Under the pieces are notes generated by a model. That model saw nothing but the letters and a program-made list of their open reading frames with translations, was not told the origin of the DNA and made no database searches. From Pteria penguin (Eukaryota; Mollusca; Bivalvia; Pterioida; Pteriidae), in NCBI GenBank assembly GCA_035048485.1, contig CM068583.1:68994306-69058305 (forward strand): a stretch of DNA of 64,000 bases, given 5' to 3'. Shown here one piece after another: positions 9,448 to 20,654 of this stretch (its first letter is position 1; each line of letters starts with the position of its first letter). A program made the translations under genes and the position numbers.

Positions 9448-9560
9448 TGATGTATTTTGTGTCCATACTCCTGCTTGCTCGCCTATGGCGGATTTTGTCA
9501 TACAGCTCGTCTATGGCGAATTTTGTCATACGACTGAGTCAGATGTCGTTTTCTTTTCTG
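9448..9560 (-). mobile_element. Naiad leader fragment split by the LINE (other half at about 2535-2590)
   Basis: Removing the LINE joins about 2535-2590 (CCGTCCAAAGTTGGTGCC...) to 9448-9560 (...GTCATACGACTGAGTCAGATGTC). The joined sequence lines up by eye with 16640-16760 and, more weakly, 21290-21420, which are Naiad 5' leader copies in the same orientation. Two direct copies of an approximately 29-base motif, CTATGGCG(G/A)ATTTTGTCATAC, lie at 9482-9535. Confidence 0.6.
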
Positions 9561-9780
9561 TCGTAGCGATCTATATTTTATTGATAGCTCCAGCAATCAA
9601 TTACTGGTAATCATGTTTCGCATTGTCATTTTGCTCTCCGTACCTCAGAGTTGGACCGCAAACTTCAAAAGTAAACATGTGAATCAAAGTGTCCATCAAG
9701 GTATACGTAACCTACAAAGTTAACGTTGCAGCGGACAGGACAGTTGCTAGGGTTTGTCGTGACTTTTTGACTAATAAAAG

Positions 9781-10407
9781 GTTTTCAGATACATAGACGA
9801 CGTATTGTCAATCAATAATCCTAACTTTAAGGATTACATACATGAAACCTATCCCCATGAACTTGAGATAAAAGAGACAACCGAGAGCAATAAATCCGCT
9901 TCGTATCTGGATATATTTTTAACTTTCGACAATAATGGTCATTTGAACACCTCTCTGTATGACAAACGTGACGATTTTGACTTCCAAATAACTAACTTTC
10001 GGTTTCTTTGCAGCAATATCCCGTCCTCACCTGCCTATGGAGTTTTTATATCTCAACTTATAAGGTACGCAAGATCCTGTTCTCTACACGACAGTTTTAT
10101 TTCAAGGGCCAAACGACTGGCCACTAAGTTGCTCATGCAGGGATATGTTAAAGAACGTCTGAGATCGTCACTGAGGAAGTTCTACGGTCGCTATGGGGAT
10201 CTTGTACGAAAATATGATGTGCCTCTCTCTAGATTGATTCATAATATTCTGGAATGCGACTAAATGACCAGTTCAGTGAACACCAAATATGACTTTGTAT
10301 ACCAGTTTGTACTTTCGTAAGAACTGTGGGACCGGTGATGCATGCAAACAGGAGACGCTTACTCTCCCCGGGCACCTGGTCTCACCTCGGAATTTTTCAG
10401 TATTGCG
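9781..10407 (+). pseudogene. Naiad reverse transcriptase C-terminal remnant and 3' UTR
   Basis: The frame opens at 9778 right after a TAA and begins VFRYIDDVLSINNPNF: YIDD is the RT catalytic box. It continues through YDKRDDFDFQITNF, CSNIPSSPAYGVFISQLIRYARSC and SLRKFYGRYGDLVRKY to a stop at 10261-10263. The RT fingers and palm upstream of YIDD are missing, so this is a 5'-truncated copy. The following bases to about 10407 (AGGAGACGCTTACTCTCCCC, GGGCACCTGGTCTCACCTC, then GGGGTTCACA) match the 3' end of the copy at 26.8-27.4 kb. The coding part is open for 160 codons. Confidence 0.8.
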
Positions 10408-11728
10408 GGGTTCACAACAGTTCCTTTTTGAAACTTACACGATTTTATATCTGTCCTTGGACTGAGAATGATTAACGGTTTGGTACTTCTTCGATATGGA
10501 TTCTTATTTGGCCACCATACAGTCAAGAATTGCCCACAATCAAGCATTTGTGGGACAAGCGGGACAGAATGGTAAGGAAGCACGTCAAAGTACCACATTA
10601 CGTCACACAACTCGGACAAGCCCATACTGAGGAGTGGAACTATACCCTCTAAATGCAATTAACACCTTGAGAGCGCCAACGTTAATGAGAATCTCTTATT
10701 CTTCTCAGCGAAGCCATAGGTGGACACACGCTACTGATTTAAATCAGGAAACGGCGTAGGGAACTCTTGTTTCAACGCTATTCACGCAAACACCGTCTGT
10801 AATTGGACAACAAAAATTAAAAAATAAAAACCGAGTAATATAAATACATGTATATAAATATTCAGTAATGATAAAATAATCGACAGACCAAAACATTCAA
10901 CTAATCATCAAAGAATCAAGTATAATAATAACGAACAAAAATAAACTTGTGTATCTCCGCTAGTATAGTATTCACTGTTGTCAAAGTAATTCTTGATATC
11001 TAATAGAACTGTGTTAAAGGAAAAAATAATCCTCCGCTGCATCAACACTAAATATAGCAGCCAGTGATACCCAAAGTATTGTCTTTAAGTTACACTGGAA
11101 GACTGGGGAATTTTGTGAGCTTTGATTCGTGACCTTAAATTCAAGGTCAAAATCACAGTATCATAATTAAATGAGTAACGTATCAGGATGCAAAAAAGTC
11201 AATGTTATGATCAAGACACAATTTTGACCATGGCATGCACTATTACTTTGACTTATATACAACCTTGGGTAAGGTCATGATCCCCGCGGTATCAACAACA
11301 ATTGTGTGAAATTTGATCCAGATCGAACGGAGGAGTGAAAGTGAAGGCTCAATTATGCATTTACAATTACAACTATGACCTTGACTTTCGATATATTACA
11401 TTGGTTCAAAGCAATTTCTCACCTTTTGGGCATCAACAACAAAGTAAAATACCATCCTGATCCAAGTCAGTAGAAAAAGTAGTTACCACCCGGACAAGAA
11501 TTTGTGAACTTCACCGTGCAGACACTGGTATTAAACCTTGGATTAAGGTCATGACACACCATTGGGTCAAGATCAATTACTGTGTGTAGTTGTAGCCAAA
11601 ACCAAGGTATCATTCTAAAATTCCGGCACTGTTCACTTGACTTACGAGATAAGACCTTGGTTAGGTTAGATATCAAGATATATACTTGGACCATTGAAAA
11701 TAATTTTGTGAAGTGTTATCCGAATACA
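10408..11728. other. Repeat-derived DNA without a gene
   Basis: 10410-10800 is unique-looking with no supported gene. From about 11090 to 11720 the sequence is a degenerate array of CCTTGACC/AAGGTCA-type motifs (for example GGTAAGGTCATGATCCCC and GATTAAGGTCATGACACACC), a dispersed type seen again at 29.1, 31.3 and 58.4 kb. Confidence 0.5.
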
Positions 11729-11904
11729 AGTGGGGTAGACGTGGTGTAGTGGTTAAGCGCTTGGCTTACGGCGCCGACGATCCGGGTTCGATTCCCGGGT
11801 TGCGCCACTACGTTTAAGAGGTTGGTAACCTCCTGCTTCCATGTCGCGATATAACTGAAATATTGTTGAAAGTGACGTAAAACACCAATTAACCAACCAA
11901 CCAA
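11729..11904 (+). mobile_element. tRNA-derived SINE, full length
   Basis: Begins with a tRNA-like head: A box TGGTGTAGTGG, then B box GGTTCGATTCC within CCGGGTTCGATTCCCGGG. A body (GAGGTTGGTAACCTCCTGC, ATATAACTGAAATATTGTTG) and a (CCAA)n tail follow. It is flanked by the 9-bp direct repeat CCGAATACA at 11720-11728 and 11905-11913. Related copies: 59056-59178 and a diverged one at about 44408-44500. Confidence 0.85.
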
Positions 11905-11982
11905 CCGAATACATCATTGTAAAATTAAAGGCACGAATTTTGACATTATGTGCAATGTGTCATACATGTAGACCTTACAGAC

Positions 11983-12131
11983 ATGACCTGGGTTAAATGT
12001 CATGGCACAGTCTTGGGCCATGACCTGGTTTAATGTCATGGCACAGTCTTGGGCCATGACCTGGGTTAAATGTCATGGCACAGTCTTGGGCCATGACCTG
12101 GGTTAAATGTCATGGCACAGTCTTGGGCCAT
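11983..12131. repeat. 37-bp tandem repeat, four copies
   Basis: Unit reads ATGACCTGGGTTAAATGTCA followed by TGGCACAGTCTTGGGCC; the second copy lacks one base. It arises from the surrounding AAGGTCA-type dispersed repeat. Confidence 0.85.
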
Positions 12132-12237
12132 GGATAAAAATGCAAGGTAGCATAAAGAAGTTATGGCCCGGACTTGATTTGAACAGTTCAGCGTTCAGAC
12201 TAAAGATACAGACAGACGGACAAACAAGTAGGTGAAC

Positions 12238-13480
12238 AGTCATGTCGGTTATAATACACCATCTCACGTCATGCCGGTTGTAATACACCATCTCATGTCA
12301 TGTTGATTGTAATACATCATCTCACTTCATGCCGGTTATAATACATCATCTCATGTCATGTCGGTTATAATAACCATCTCACGTCATGTCGGTTGTAATA
12401 CACCATCTCATGTCATGTTGATTGTAATACATCATCTCCCGTCATGCCGGTTATAATACATCATCTCATGTCATGTCGGTTATAATAACCATCTCACGTC
12501 ATTTCGGTTGTAATACACCATCTCATGTCATGTAGGATGTAATACATCATCTCACGTCATGTCGGTTGTAACACTCCATCTCATGTCGGTAGTAATAAAC
12601 CATCTCACGTCATGTCGGTTGTAATACACCATCTAACGTCATGTCGGTTATAATACACCATCTCATGTCATGTTGTTTGTAATACATCATCTCCCGTCAT
12701 GCCGGTTATAATACATCATCTCATGTCATGTCGGTTATAATAACCATCTCACGTCATGTCCGTTGTAATACACCATCTCATGTCATGTAGGATGTAATAC
12801 ATCATCTCACGTCATGTCGGTTGTAACACACCATCTCATGTCGGTAGTAATAAACCATCTCACGTCATGTAGGTTGTAATACACCATCTAACGTCATGTC
12901 GGTTATAATACACCATCTCACGTCATGTCGGTTGTAATACACCATCTCACGTCATGTCGGTTGTAATACACCATCTCACGTCATGTCGGTTGTAATACAC
13001 TATCTCACGTCATGTCGGTTATAATACACCATCTCACGTCATGTCGGTTGTAATACACCATCTCATGTCATGTCGGTTGTAAAACACCATCTCATGTCAT
13101 GTCGGTTGTAAAACACCATCTCACGTGATGTCGGTTGTAATACACCATCTCATGTCATGTCGGTTGTAATAAACCATCTCATGTCGGTGGTAATACACCA
13201 TCTCACGTCATGTCGGGTGTAATACACCATCTCATGTCGGTTGTAATACACCATCTCACGTCATGTCGGTTGTAATACACCATATCTCGTCATGTCGGTT
13301 ATAATACACCATCTCACGTCATGTCGGTTATAATACACCATCTCACGTCATGTCGGTTGTAACATCATCTTACGTCATGTCGGTTATAATACACCATCTC
13401 ACGTTATGTCGGTTATAATACACAATCTCTCGTCATGTCGGTTGTAACATCTTCTTACGTCATGTTGGTAGTTATACAAT
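12238..13480. repeat. 29-bp minisatellite array, over 40 copies
   Basis: Unit CATCTCACGTCATGTCGG plus TTGTAATACAC. Variants are CACG/CATG, TTGTAA/TTATAA, and a shorter unit that skips CACGTCATG. A block of several units around 12340-12540 recurs at about 12660-12860, so there is higher-order duplication. No coding potential is seen. Confidence 0.9.
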
Positions 13481-13559
13481 ACCTCCCACCTAATATTCGT
13501 GGTAATATACCGTGATATATCGTGAGAAATCCATAAGTTATCCGGAATACTAATAAAAT

Positions 13560-14708
13560 CCGACCATAGCCCGGATGAGACCAGAGCCCCGGTCCTGGGT
13601 GAGCGAGCTAAACGAAGTCAATCATGAAAAAGAAGCGTATCGAAGGAAGAGAGAAGTAATTTCAACATGGAAGAAATTATTAAATGTGAAAAAAACCAAC
13701 AATATTGGAATGCTTACAACTGCGGAAAATACTTTGAAACGTATTCAAATCGGATAAAGAGTGAATCAAAAATCCTTCCGCGTAAGTACGTAATTAAGGA
13801 AATTCACGGTGAACCAATAGAAAAAAAACACAAATGCGTTGGAATTTATCATTGACAAAATTCTAAAATACGAAAGTAACTTGTGTCACATGACTATGAC
13901 ACTAACAACAATGTACCACAGTGGACATTCACGGACCCCTGAAGTTCAGAGGTGAGACGAGGTGCCCGGGACATAAACTGACATTTCTATGAAACAGGAC
14001 TGGTACAAAGCTAAATACGCTGAGGCGGGAGAGGCGGATAGTCATTAGATATGACGTGGTTTCAAGATCTACTACTGGTGTTATTGCAAATGAAATGCAT
14101 GAAATATGGATAAAAGAAATCTCACTTGAAGAGGAAAATTCCAAAACATGTGGCTGCAAAAAGCATGGTTCCTTGAAGATAATGTCAGTAATTATGGCAA
14201 AGAGATAACGGAAAATTTGCCTCGACGAAAACAAAAAAAAAAAAAAAAAAAAAAGACAAAAAAACCCCCCAAAATGTTAAAACCCAATAATATGAAAACA
14301 CATAATGAAATAAGAAGGTCAAATCCACAACCGGATAGAAATGACAGAAAAAAAAACTAATCGCCCATTATCCCAAACGAGGTTACCAGCGAATATTCAG
14401 AACCATAAACGTAATAGACCAGATTCGATTGATAAAAATAAAAGTGGTTCAAGATCTCAAGGCAACCAGAAAGGAAACAACAGACTTTAGAGAGAGTGAA
14501 AGCGTTTACCCTTAATAGAGGCAAAGGAGACAAATCCGACAGGGATGCTGTAATAGACCCTAAAATCATACACATTTCAAAGACACATCTAGATTCAGAT
14601 GAAATCAAATCATCACTAAATGGATTTAAATTTACCACCCCTTCAGCTAATAATGAAGAACTACAAAAACACATCAAAACATTTCGTAGAAAATTGCAAC
14701 TATTGTAA
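13560..14708 (+). pseudogene. Decayed N-terminal region of a canonical Penelope-like element ORF
   Basis: Frameshifted short frames: SQLNE-like MRPEPRSWVSELNEVNHEKE, then QQYWNAYNCGKYFETYSNRI in another frame, a Lys/Asn/Arg-rich tract with a poly-A run near 14231-14254, and finally KIIHISKTHLDSDEIKSSLN followed by GFKFTTPSANNEELQKHIK and FRRKLQLL at 14550-14705. The last block resembles the conserved stretch just upstream of the RT in Poseidon/Neptune-type PLEs. The copy stops there; no RT follows. At 13930-13975 a piece of the Naiad 3' end lies inverted inside it. Family call from memory of the motif only. Confidence 0.45.
13930..13975 (-). mobile_element. Naiad 3'-end fragment
   Basis: CACGGACCCCTGAAG...GAGGTGAGACGAGGTGCCCGGG corresponds in reverse to the terminal 3' UTR seen at 10350-10407 and 26775-26850. 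Confidence 0.55.
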
Positions 14709-14879
14709 TCTTGCTTTATGTTTGAATGTTTATTTGTCCGTCGAGATCTTTATTATAGGACATTACTTTTAAGTCATGCCAGCCAATCCTTTGATAATTC
14801 ATATGTTCCTTATTGTAAAACCGTTCCATTGATACCGTATTTTATGTCTATGTGATCTTGACCTTCCATCACGTTTGAT

Positions 14880-15160
14880 TGATTGGTTATTTGATTATTC
14901 TTTTACATCACTCCACAATTATTTCATGTATATGGTGACTGCTTCTGCCTGATGTATCGCATACAGATTTTTACCTTTGCAACGGACCTATCCGAAGCAG
15001 TGATTGATCTTTTATGTGCCACGCCCAGCATGACACTGGACCTCGGTTTTCACTGTCTCATTCAAAAGACAGCACACCGGTATGCCCACGGCCGGATTCG
15101 AACCCGGGACCATTCGATAACAAGACGAGCACCTCATTCACTGGGCCACACCGGCTTCTT
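14880..15160 (-). mobile_element. tRNA-derived SINE (second family), minus strand
   Basis: The minus strand starts AAGCCGGTGTGGCCCAGTGAATG (A box) with B box GGTTCGAATCC, followed by a body shared with 18241-18515 and 36110-36354 and a TCAATCAATC-type tail. Imperfect 11-bp TSD: TCACGTTTGAT at 14869-14879 and TCATGTTTGAT at 15161-15171. Confidence 0.8.
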
Positions 15161-15171
15161 TCATGTTTGAT

Positions 15172-16034
15172 CTACAGATATAAAATTTATCCTTGGAAGT
15201 AACCTTTCAGTCATTTAAGCTAGGAGTTTCATATTTTGCATATGTATTTTTTCATTTTATAATTATGACCTTGTCACATTGACCATTACGTTTAACCTAT
15301 ATTTAACCCACATTAAAAATACATTTACTCTCTGTTTTGAATCATACGAAATAAGGCTTTGATATTTCACTTCTGTTTTTCTTCTGGCGAGACCTTTCTA
15401 GTGATACAACAGCTCAAAAGAAAGGTCGGTCATTTGTGACGGTCAATAGTGACATTGTCCATCAAGTTAGACTTTTATTTCTGGGTTCTCAAATTAGAAT
15501 GTGGCACTTCATAACATGAATATAATTTCTGAGTATACATGTTATGAAATAAAACTTGGAGTAAAGAATGTGTGAACGAGAGTTATCCACATTGTTGAAA
15601 TTGTACAAAGTTCAAAAAGGGGAAAAAAAACCTGAATTAGCTGTATAATAAACAGATATAATGTAGAGAAAAGAGACAAGGCACATAAAAAGTCATCACA
15701 AAATATCTGATTATTGTTTATGTGTGCCACCGTCTCTGGATGGTCAATTGAAGTCAATATCGTCATTCAGTCTATCTATTTAGATATCTAGCTGTGTTAT
15801 TAAACATATAAAAGCGAATCAAATCATCTATAAGGAAATCACACTTTTTCATGATTTGTTCAATCAATAAGATCTCTTTGCCTCGTATTGTCGTCATAAG
15901 AGCTGCTGAAGACGTAGGTGTTGGTCTCCTTGTAAAAGCAGCGGAGGCTACAAAGCGACAATGAAGGTATGGAATTAATTTTCTGATTACTAAGTTTAAG
16001 TTTTCATTTTCTATGCCACTTATTTTATTTTGGA

Positions 16035-16065
<31 letters not shown>

Positions 16066-16500
16066 CAACAAAGAAATACTCTATAGCGTATAAATATTAA
16101 ATGAAAGGATGAACGTTTGCTAATACTGAAATTTGAAAACCTGAAATACTGAAATGCACATTTGTAATGAAATTTAAATGTTTTCTATTTTCTTTATTGT
16201 ATTTTGTACTATAAGTATTGTACTAGGCCCATCTACTTATTTATGCAGGATTGTCATTGAGAATGGCATATTGACTAAAATTGCGGTGCCGACTCTATGA
16301 TATGTCTTGACTAGAATTTTTCAAAGAAAATAGGCCCGGCTTCTTGTCAAGGCCCCTAAGGATACGGGAATTTAGTTAGTTTTCAGACATGCATAACACG
16401 TTGGCTCATGTTGATGTAACTCAATATTTTTATTTATATTTATTCCATAATAATACTCGTTTTCATTTTCTTTATGACCACTCAACATGAGTAGCCTCTT
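15172..16500. other. Long stretch without a supported gene
   Basis: AT-rich with no convincing exon. A (AAAAC)n microsatellite sits at about 16036-16068 and produces the spurious Phe/Leu-rich start of a minus-strand frame. Possible upstream sequence for the gene starting near 16.8 kb, but I see no promoter. Confidence 0.4.
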
Positions 16501-16504
16501 GGCT

Positions 16505-16760
16505 TTTGTTATCTACATGGAGGATTATTTATAAATTTTTAGATGTGTACTCTTTAATTGTGCTATTTGTGTCGATTGGGAAGATAGAATCATAACGGTT
16601 AACCACACATATTGAATGATTTTGTGATTTCAATTGACCGTCCAAAGTCTTTACCACTATTTCCAATCGAACAATTTGTAATGTCTTATTGTGTGCATGC
16701 TCTTCTTTTGTCTGCATGTCCATAAAGCGGCTTTTCTCATACGGCGGAGTCTGATGTCTT
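16505..16760 (-). mobile_element. Naiad leader/5'-ORF fragment
   Basis: In minus orientation it contains ACTTTGGACGGTCAATTGA and TGTGTGGTTAACCG, matching the start of the Naiad ORF at about 1240-1300, then ATTAAAGAGTACACATC...TTTATAAATAATCCTCC. The second part is shared with 21165-21440 and 22380-22515 but not with the intact Naiad ORF. Confidence 0.6.
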
Positions 16761-16788
16761 TTTTGCTTTTCTTTTGCAGCGTACAGAA

Positions 16789-19541
16789 ATGATAAAGGAT
16801 CAGAAACTGGAACGCTCTCGTTTGAAATTAATGATGATTGTGTTGCATATCTTTGGGTAAGAGTGTAGAATATGTATCCATTTTAAAGTATCTGTTCAAG
16901 ATTAAATTTAAGTGAATTGCAAAGAAAAATTAGAGCATTGACATTATTCATAAAATTCTTGCATATATCTGGTATTTGCTCACACATATATCTGGTATTT
17001 GCTCACACATATATCTGGTATTTGCTCACACATATATCTGGTATTTGCTCACACATATTCAAGAAATGTCAAAAACTGTGTGTAAGGTTAATGCTTATCT
17101 TCTAGTACATGTTGTTAATGGTGTATTTATCAATGACGAATTAACTGTATTGACAAATGATGAATAAAACCAACTTAGAAGTTAAAAAATGGTACATGCA
17201 AAAAGGCATACAAAATCAGCAAAATTGGAAAATCAAAAATAGAACCCCGACTCCAATCTATTATGGAACATTAGTGAATCTTACAAAAGAGAGAAAGATC
17301 AAGTGTCCTGGGAAAGTAAGCACATCCAGAATCCAGCATCAGGAGATTCCCCTTAAGCTTGCTCCCAAACAAACAAAACCCCAAATAATAAACAAATCAA
17401 AAGACATAAAAGCCCCACAACAATAAACAACCCGACCACACCCTCCTCCCTTCCCTCAAAACAGTACATAAAATGGCTACAAATGAACGCATGAAATCGT
17501 CATTATAAGGAAGTTCTATACTCGATACTAGAACTTTGCTGGAATTCCTCTTTTCTAGAATTATTAAACATTAAACGATATTCTGGAACACGATCATACA
17601 CAGTGACGTCCGTTTACCGATCTGACAAATGATTTTAATGCCAGGCAGGATTCGTTTCTGTTTAACATTTCGACGGTGGTAGGAAATGTTCATTTCTTCC
17701 GGAGGGAAAGTCTCATTCCACGAGTGATTCACAGTTATTTTTGTTGAAACCATCATCGATGAATTTGCAGTGTTTCAACTGGACTTGGACTACCAATGGT
17801 ACTCCCTCTAAGGCTTTCATTGCAAATAATGCATCGGAAAATTCTTGTTGGAGACATATCCTATAATAGTCTGTTATCTTAATTCAGAACATTATCAATA
17901 TCATTATCTAAAAAAAAAATTCATCGATTTCCGTTTCGTCAATATCGTGATTTTTATATAAGAGACCGTTAAAGACGTACATATCGTGCAGTATATCATC
18001 ATTTTGTATGAATGGAGTCTCATTATCATGTCTTGGCTGTTTAAGAATTAACAGTTACAATCTTGTCCCTGATTTCCTAACCTTTTAAGTATGAAAAATA
18101 TTCTCACCAGTTTCTATCCAATATCCTATATATCCTAGTTGAGCTCCCTTTGGTTTCTCATTTACGAGATCAGGTAAACAAATGTGCAAAAATCACTTTT
18201 TGTGTATATTGATATCGATCAACTCTTCTGTTTCTTTAAAGCCGGTGTGGTCTAGTGGATGAGGTGCTCGGCTCGTGACCTAGCGGTCCATGATTTTATT
18301 CTTGCCCCGACCACAGCGGTGTTCTGTCTTTCGTATGAGGCGGTAAAAACAGAGGTCCCGTGTCACGGTAGGCGTGGCACGTAAAAGATTCCTCACTGCT
18401 TCGAATGTGTCCGTTGCAAAGGCAGAAATTTCTGTGCAATGCATCAGGCAGATGCCGTCCCCATGTACATGAAATAAATGGAGTGACGTAAAACATTAAA
18501 CAATCAATCAATCTATTTCTTAAATTTTTTGTATGAGTGTTTTAATAAGTTGCTAAGATACCATGTGGTAGTCAAGAAGAAAAGACAGCTATACTTTATG
18601 CTAAACAGAGAAATAGACAAAATACAGCTATTTGTTATCACGGACCCCTGAAAAAAGCAGAGGGGATCGGGTATCATGGAGGAATTAACATCCCCTGCTG
18701 AGCGGTCACATCCGCCGTGATAGAATTATTTGAGGTATTATAACTCGTAGTATGATGTGGTAATGGTATAACTGCAATCACAGTCTGTAAAACGCTGTTT
18801 CCCCAATATGTATGTGGTCGTTACCACTATAAACAAAGTTCTCCAGAAAAGAATTCACTGGATAAAAATTATCATTTTCTAGCAGAGATGTATTAAATCT
18901 CCGAAATTTTCAAAAACATGATAAAATATTGTACTTTTTAATATTTTAGTGTGCTATCAGTTTCTTCGAGTAGTGCAACAAATATACCAGGAATACACCT
19001 GGAGCTGAATATCAGAGTACTGGGGTTAAATCAAGGCCATCTACTTTATGACAAACAGCCACAGGATTCAAAACTGAAACAATATCTCAGTGCACAAGGA
19101 ACGCCGTTGAAGATGTCTTTGTACAAAAATGCCCAAAGCGAAACAAATAATCAAACTTCTAGAAAATTAAGACTTCAGCTGAAAGACCACGGTAGTAAGT
19201 CTAAGTGGTTAAACGAAATTCTAGAATTTGGTAATCGTCAAAACAGTCATCATATGGAAGGTGATTATGCGAGGAATGCCCTATCATATTTCCTCGGAAA
19301 GATAAAATTGAAGAATCATTACAAGTCGCCCTCTCGTGCAAAAAGGGGAATTCTTGATACCTCTGCTTCTCATGAGAAGTTTCGTCACATCAAGAAGAGG
19401 ATGAGGACAAATTCCCAATTCCTGTGGAGAGATCATCATTATGGACAGTTCATACCATACAAGTACTGGCAAATTCCGTTTTATTCTTCCACCTTTGACA
19501 CGTTTGCTTCTAACATCATCGGCAAAAGAGATTCCAATTAA
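16789..19541 (+). CDS. Putative secreted peptide/prohormone precursor, two coding exons
   Basis: Coding exon 1 is 16789-16856 (ATG to donor GG|GTAAGAG); exon 2 is 18950-19541 (acceptor ATATTTTAG|T to TAA). The split codon GG+T restores the frame and gives 219 residues. The N-terminus is signal-peptide-like: charged KLERSRLK, hydrophobic LMMIVLHIFGVLSV, then SSSSA near residues 28-32. No cysteine is present. The C-terminal third shows prohormone-like processing sites: RAKR (about 152-155), KKR (171-173) and GKR (214-216, an amidation signal), which would release a 15-residue peptide (GILDTSASHEKFRHI) and a 40-residue amidated peptide ending FASNII. I recognise no family. Neither splice site is supported by a transcript. 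A plausible acceptor (CTTTTCTTTTGCAG) just before exon 1 suggests an upstream non-coding exon. The intron holds a 23-bp array, a SINE and a Naiad fragment. Confidence 0.5.
16962..17057. repeat. 23-bp tandem repeat, four copies
   Basis: Unit CATATATCTGGTATTTGCTCACA, nearly perfect, within the intron of the putative peptide gene. Confidence 0.9.
17058..18240. other. Intron sequence of the putative peptide gene
   Basis: An A/C-rich low-complexity stretch lies at about 17380-17450; the rest is AT-rich with only short frames. Nothing else is recognised. Confidence 0.35.
18241..18515 (+). mobile_element. tRNA-derived SINE (second family), plus strand
   Basis: Starts GCCGGTGTGGTCTAGTGGATG (A box). 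The B-box region is degenerate here. The body ends GGAGTGACGTAAAACATTAAACAATCAATCAAT. The flanks TTTCTTTAAA (18231-18240) and TTTCTTAAA (18516-18524) form an imperfect TSD. Confidence 0.78.
18640..18725 (-). mobile_element. Naiad 3'-end fragment
   Basis: CACGGACCCCTGAAAAAAGC...CATCCCCTGCTGAGCGGTCA...CCGCCGTGA: in reverse this is the Naiad 3' terminal region, ending in the GGGGTCCGTG type of terminus. A weaker relative starts ATGGACCCCTGG at about 20164. Confidence 0.55.
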
Positions 19542-19851
19542 TGCATGTAGCTATATCAGCACTTATGTTAACACCTTCAACTTCCTCTTGTTTTCTGTGG
19601 TCAAGTCACATAAGGTATGCTCTCTTCTTGCTCTTGTGAAGTGATCAACTCATATAAAACATGCCCTCCTCTTGCTTTTTCGTTATCACACACACCCACC
19701 CACCAACACCCACGGTATCATTCTTTCAAAATATGGTAAATTTCAACTTAAAATTGGACATTTAGAACTGTATTTCCTTGTGGGATCTATTCTTCGTCTT
19801 AAATCATGTACAAAATACATTATAAAACAAGAAGATACAATTAAATGTTGT

Positions 19852-19857
19852 AATAAA
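19852..19857 (+). terminator. Candidate poly-A signal for the putative peptide gene
   Basis: AATAAA 311 bases after the stop codon at 19541; a second AATAAA lies near 20044. No transcript evidence. Confidence 0.35.
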
Positions 19858-19917
19858 GTAGACATTAGCAAAAAGTTGTATGTGTCTTTTTGTTACTGGA
19901 ACTGTCGCTCTATGTGA

Positions 19918-20650
19918 TATATGAAAATGTCAAGCGATATATGCGTAAATATTTACCGAGTGCCTTATTATTCCCAATCCAAATAATAAGATTAAGTTCT
20001 TGTCAATACGTATTTATTTGGATAAAGCCTTGTTAAACTTTTCAATAAACTGACCCTATTTGATTGTGAGCACAAAATCCGTGTGAATAGCTCATCTTGT
20101 AAAATACAAAAGTAACATGCGATATTACTGTGGCTACAACAGAAAAGAACCATAGTGAACAGTTATGGACCCCTGGAAACACAAGTTTGCATCTGGCTCC
20201 TGGGATAAGTGTGCATTTCCTGTTTCATTGGCTACGCCCGTTATGAATATCAAAAAGCACACATATAGGAAATCATGCCTTCAGTTTTAGGTTTGTCTTT
20301 TTTTCATTTAATCCTGAATTCAGTAATTTTAAAACTTTGTGAAATTAAAGGTTAGAATCAGTCATCGGAATAAGCTCCATTTCATAGATTGCCCAGAGTA
20401 GATGGTTGTAACTGTACGTTCGCATACATTTAGACATATTAAAACAAAAAAAAAAAACCCCAAAAACAAAAACAAAAACAAACAAACAACTTCGTCGTCA
20501 ATGGCATATACATTCGCCTACGATTCAATCGGTCTCGTGCGCCCTTTTCTTTTACAAGAAATACATAAGGAGTCATTAACATCGATCAGATGATACTATT
20601 TGTGCGTTAAAAGTGACTTATGTCGGGAGACTTGTTGAAGGTAAATCAGA
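19918..20650. other. Stretch without a supported gene
   Basis: AT-rich, with an A-rich AAAAACAAAC tract at about 20440-20490 and a weak Naiad 3'-end-like motif at 20164. No gene seen. Confidence 0.35.
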
Positions 20651-20654
20651 TTTT

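Noticed and set aside
12238..13480. CRISPR-like array
   Set aside because: Units are contiguous 29-bp tandem copies with no distinct spacers, and the context is eukaryotic.
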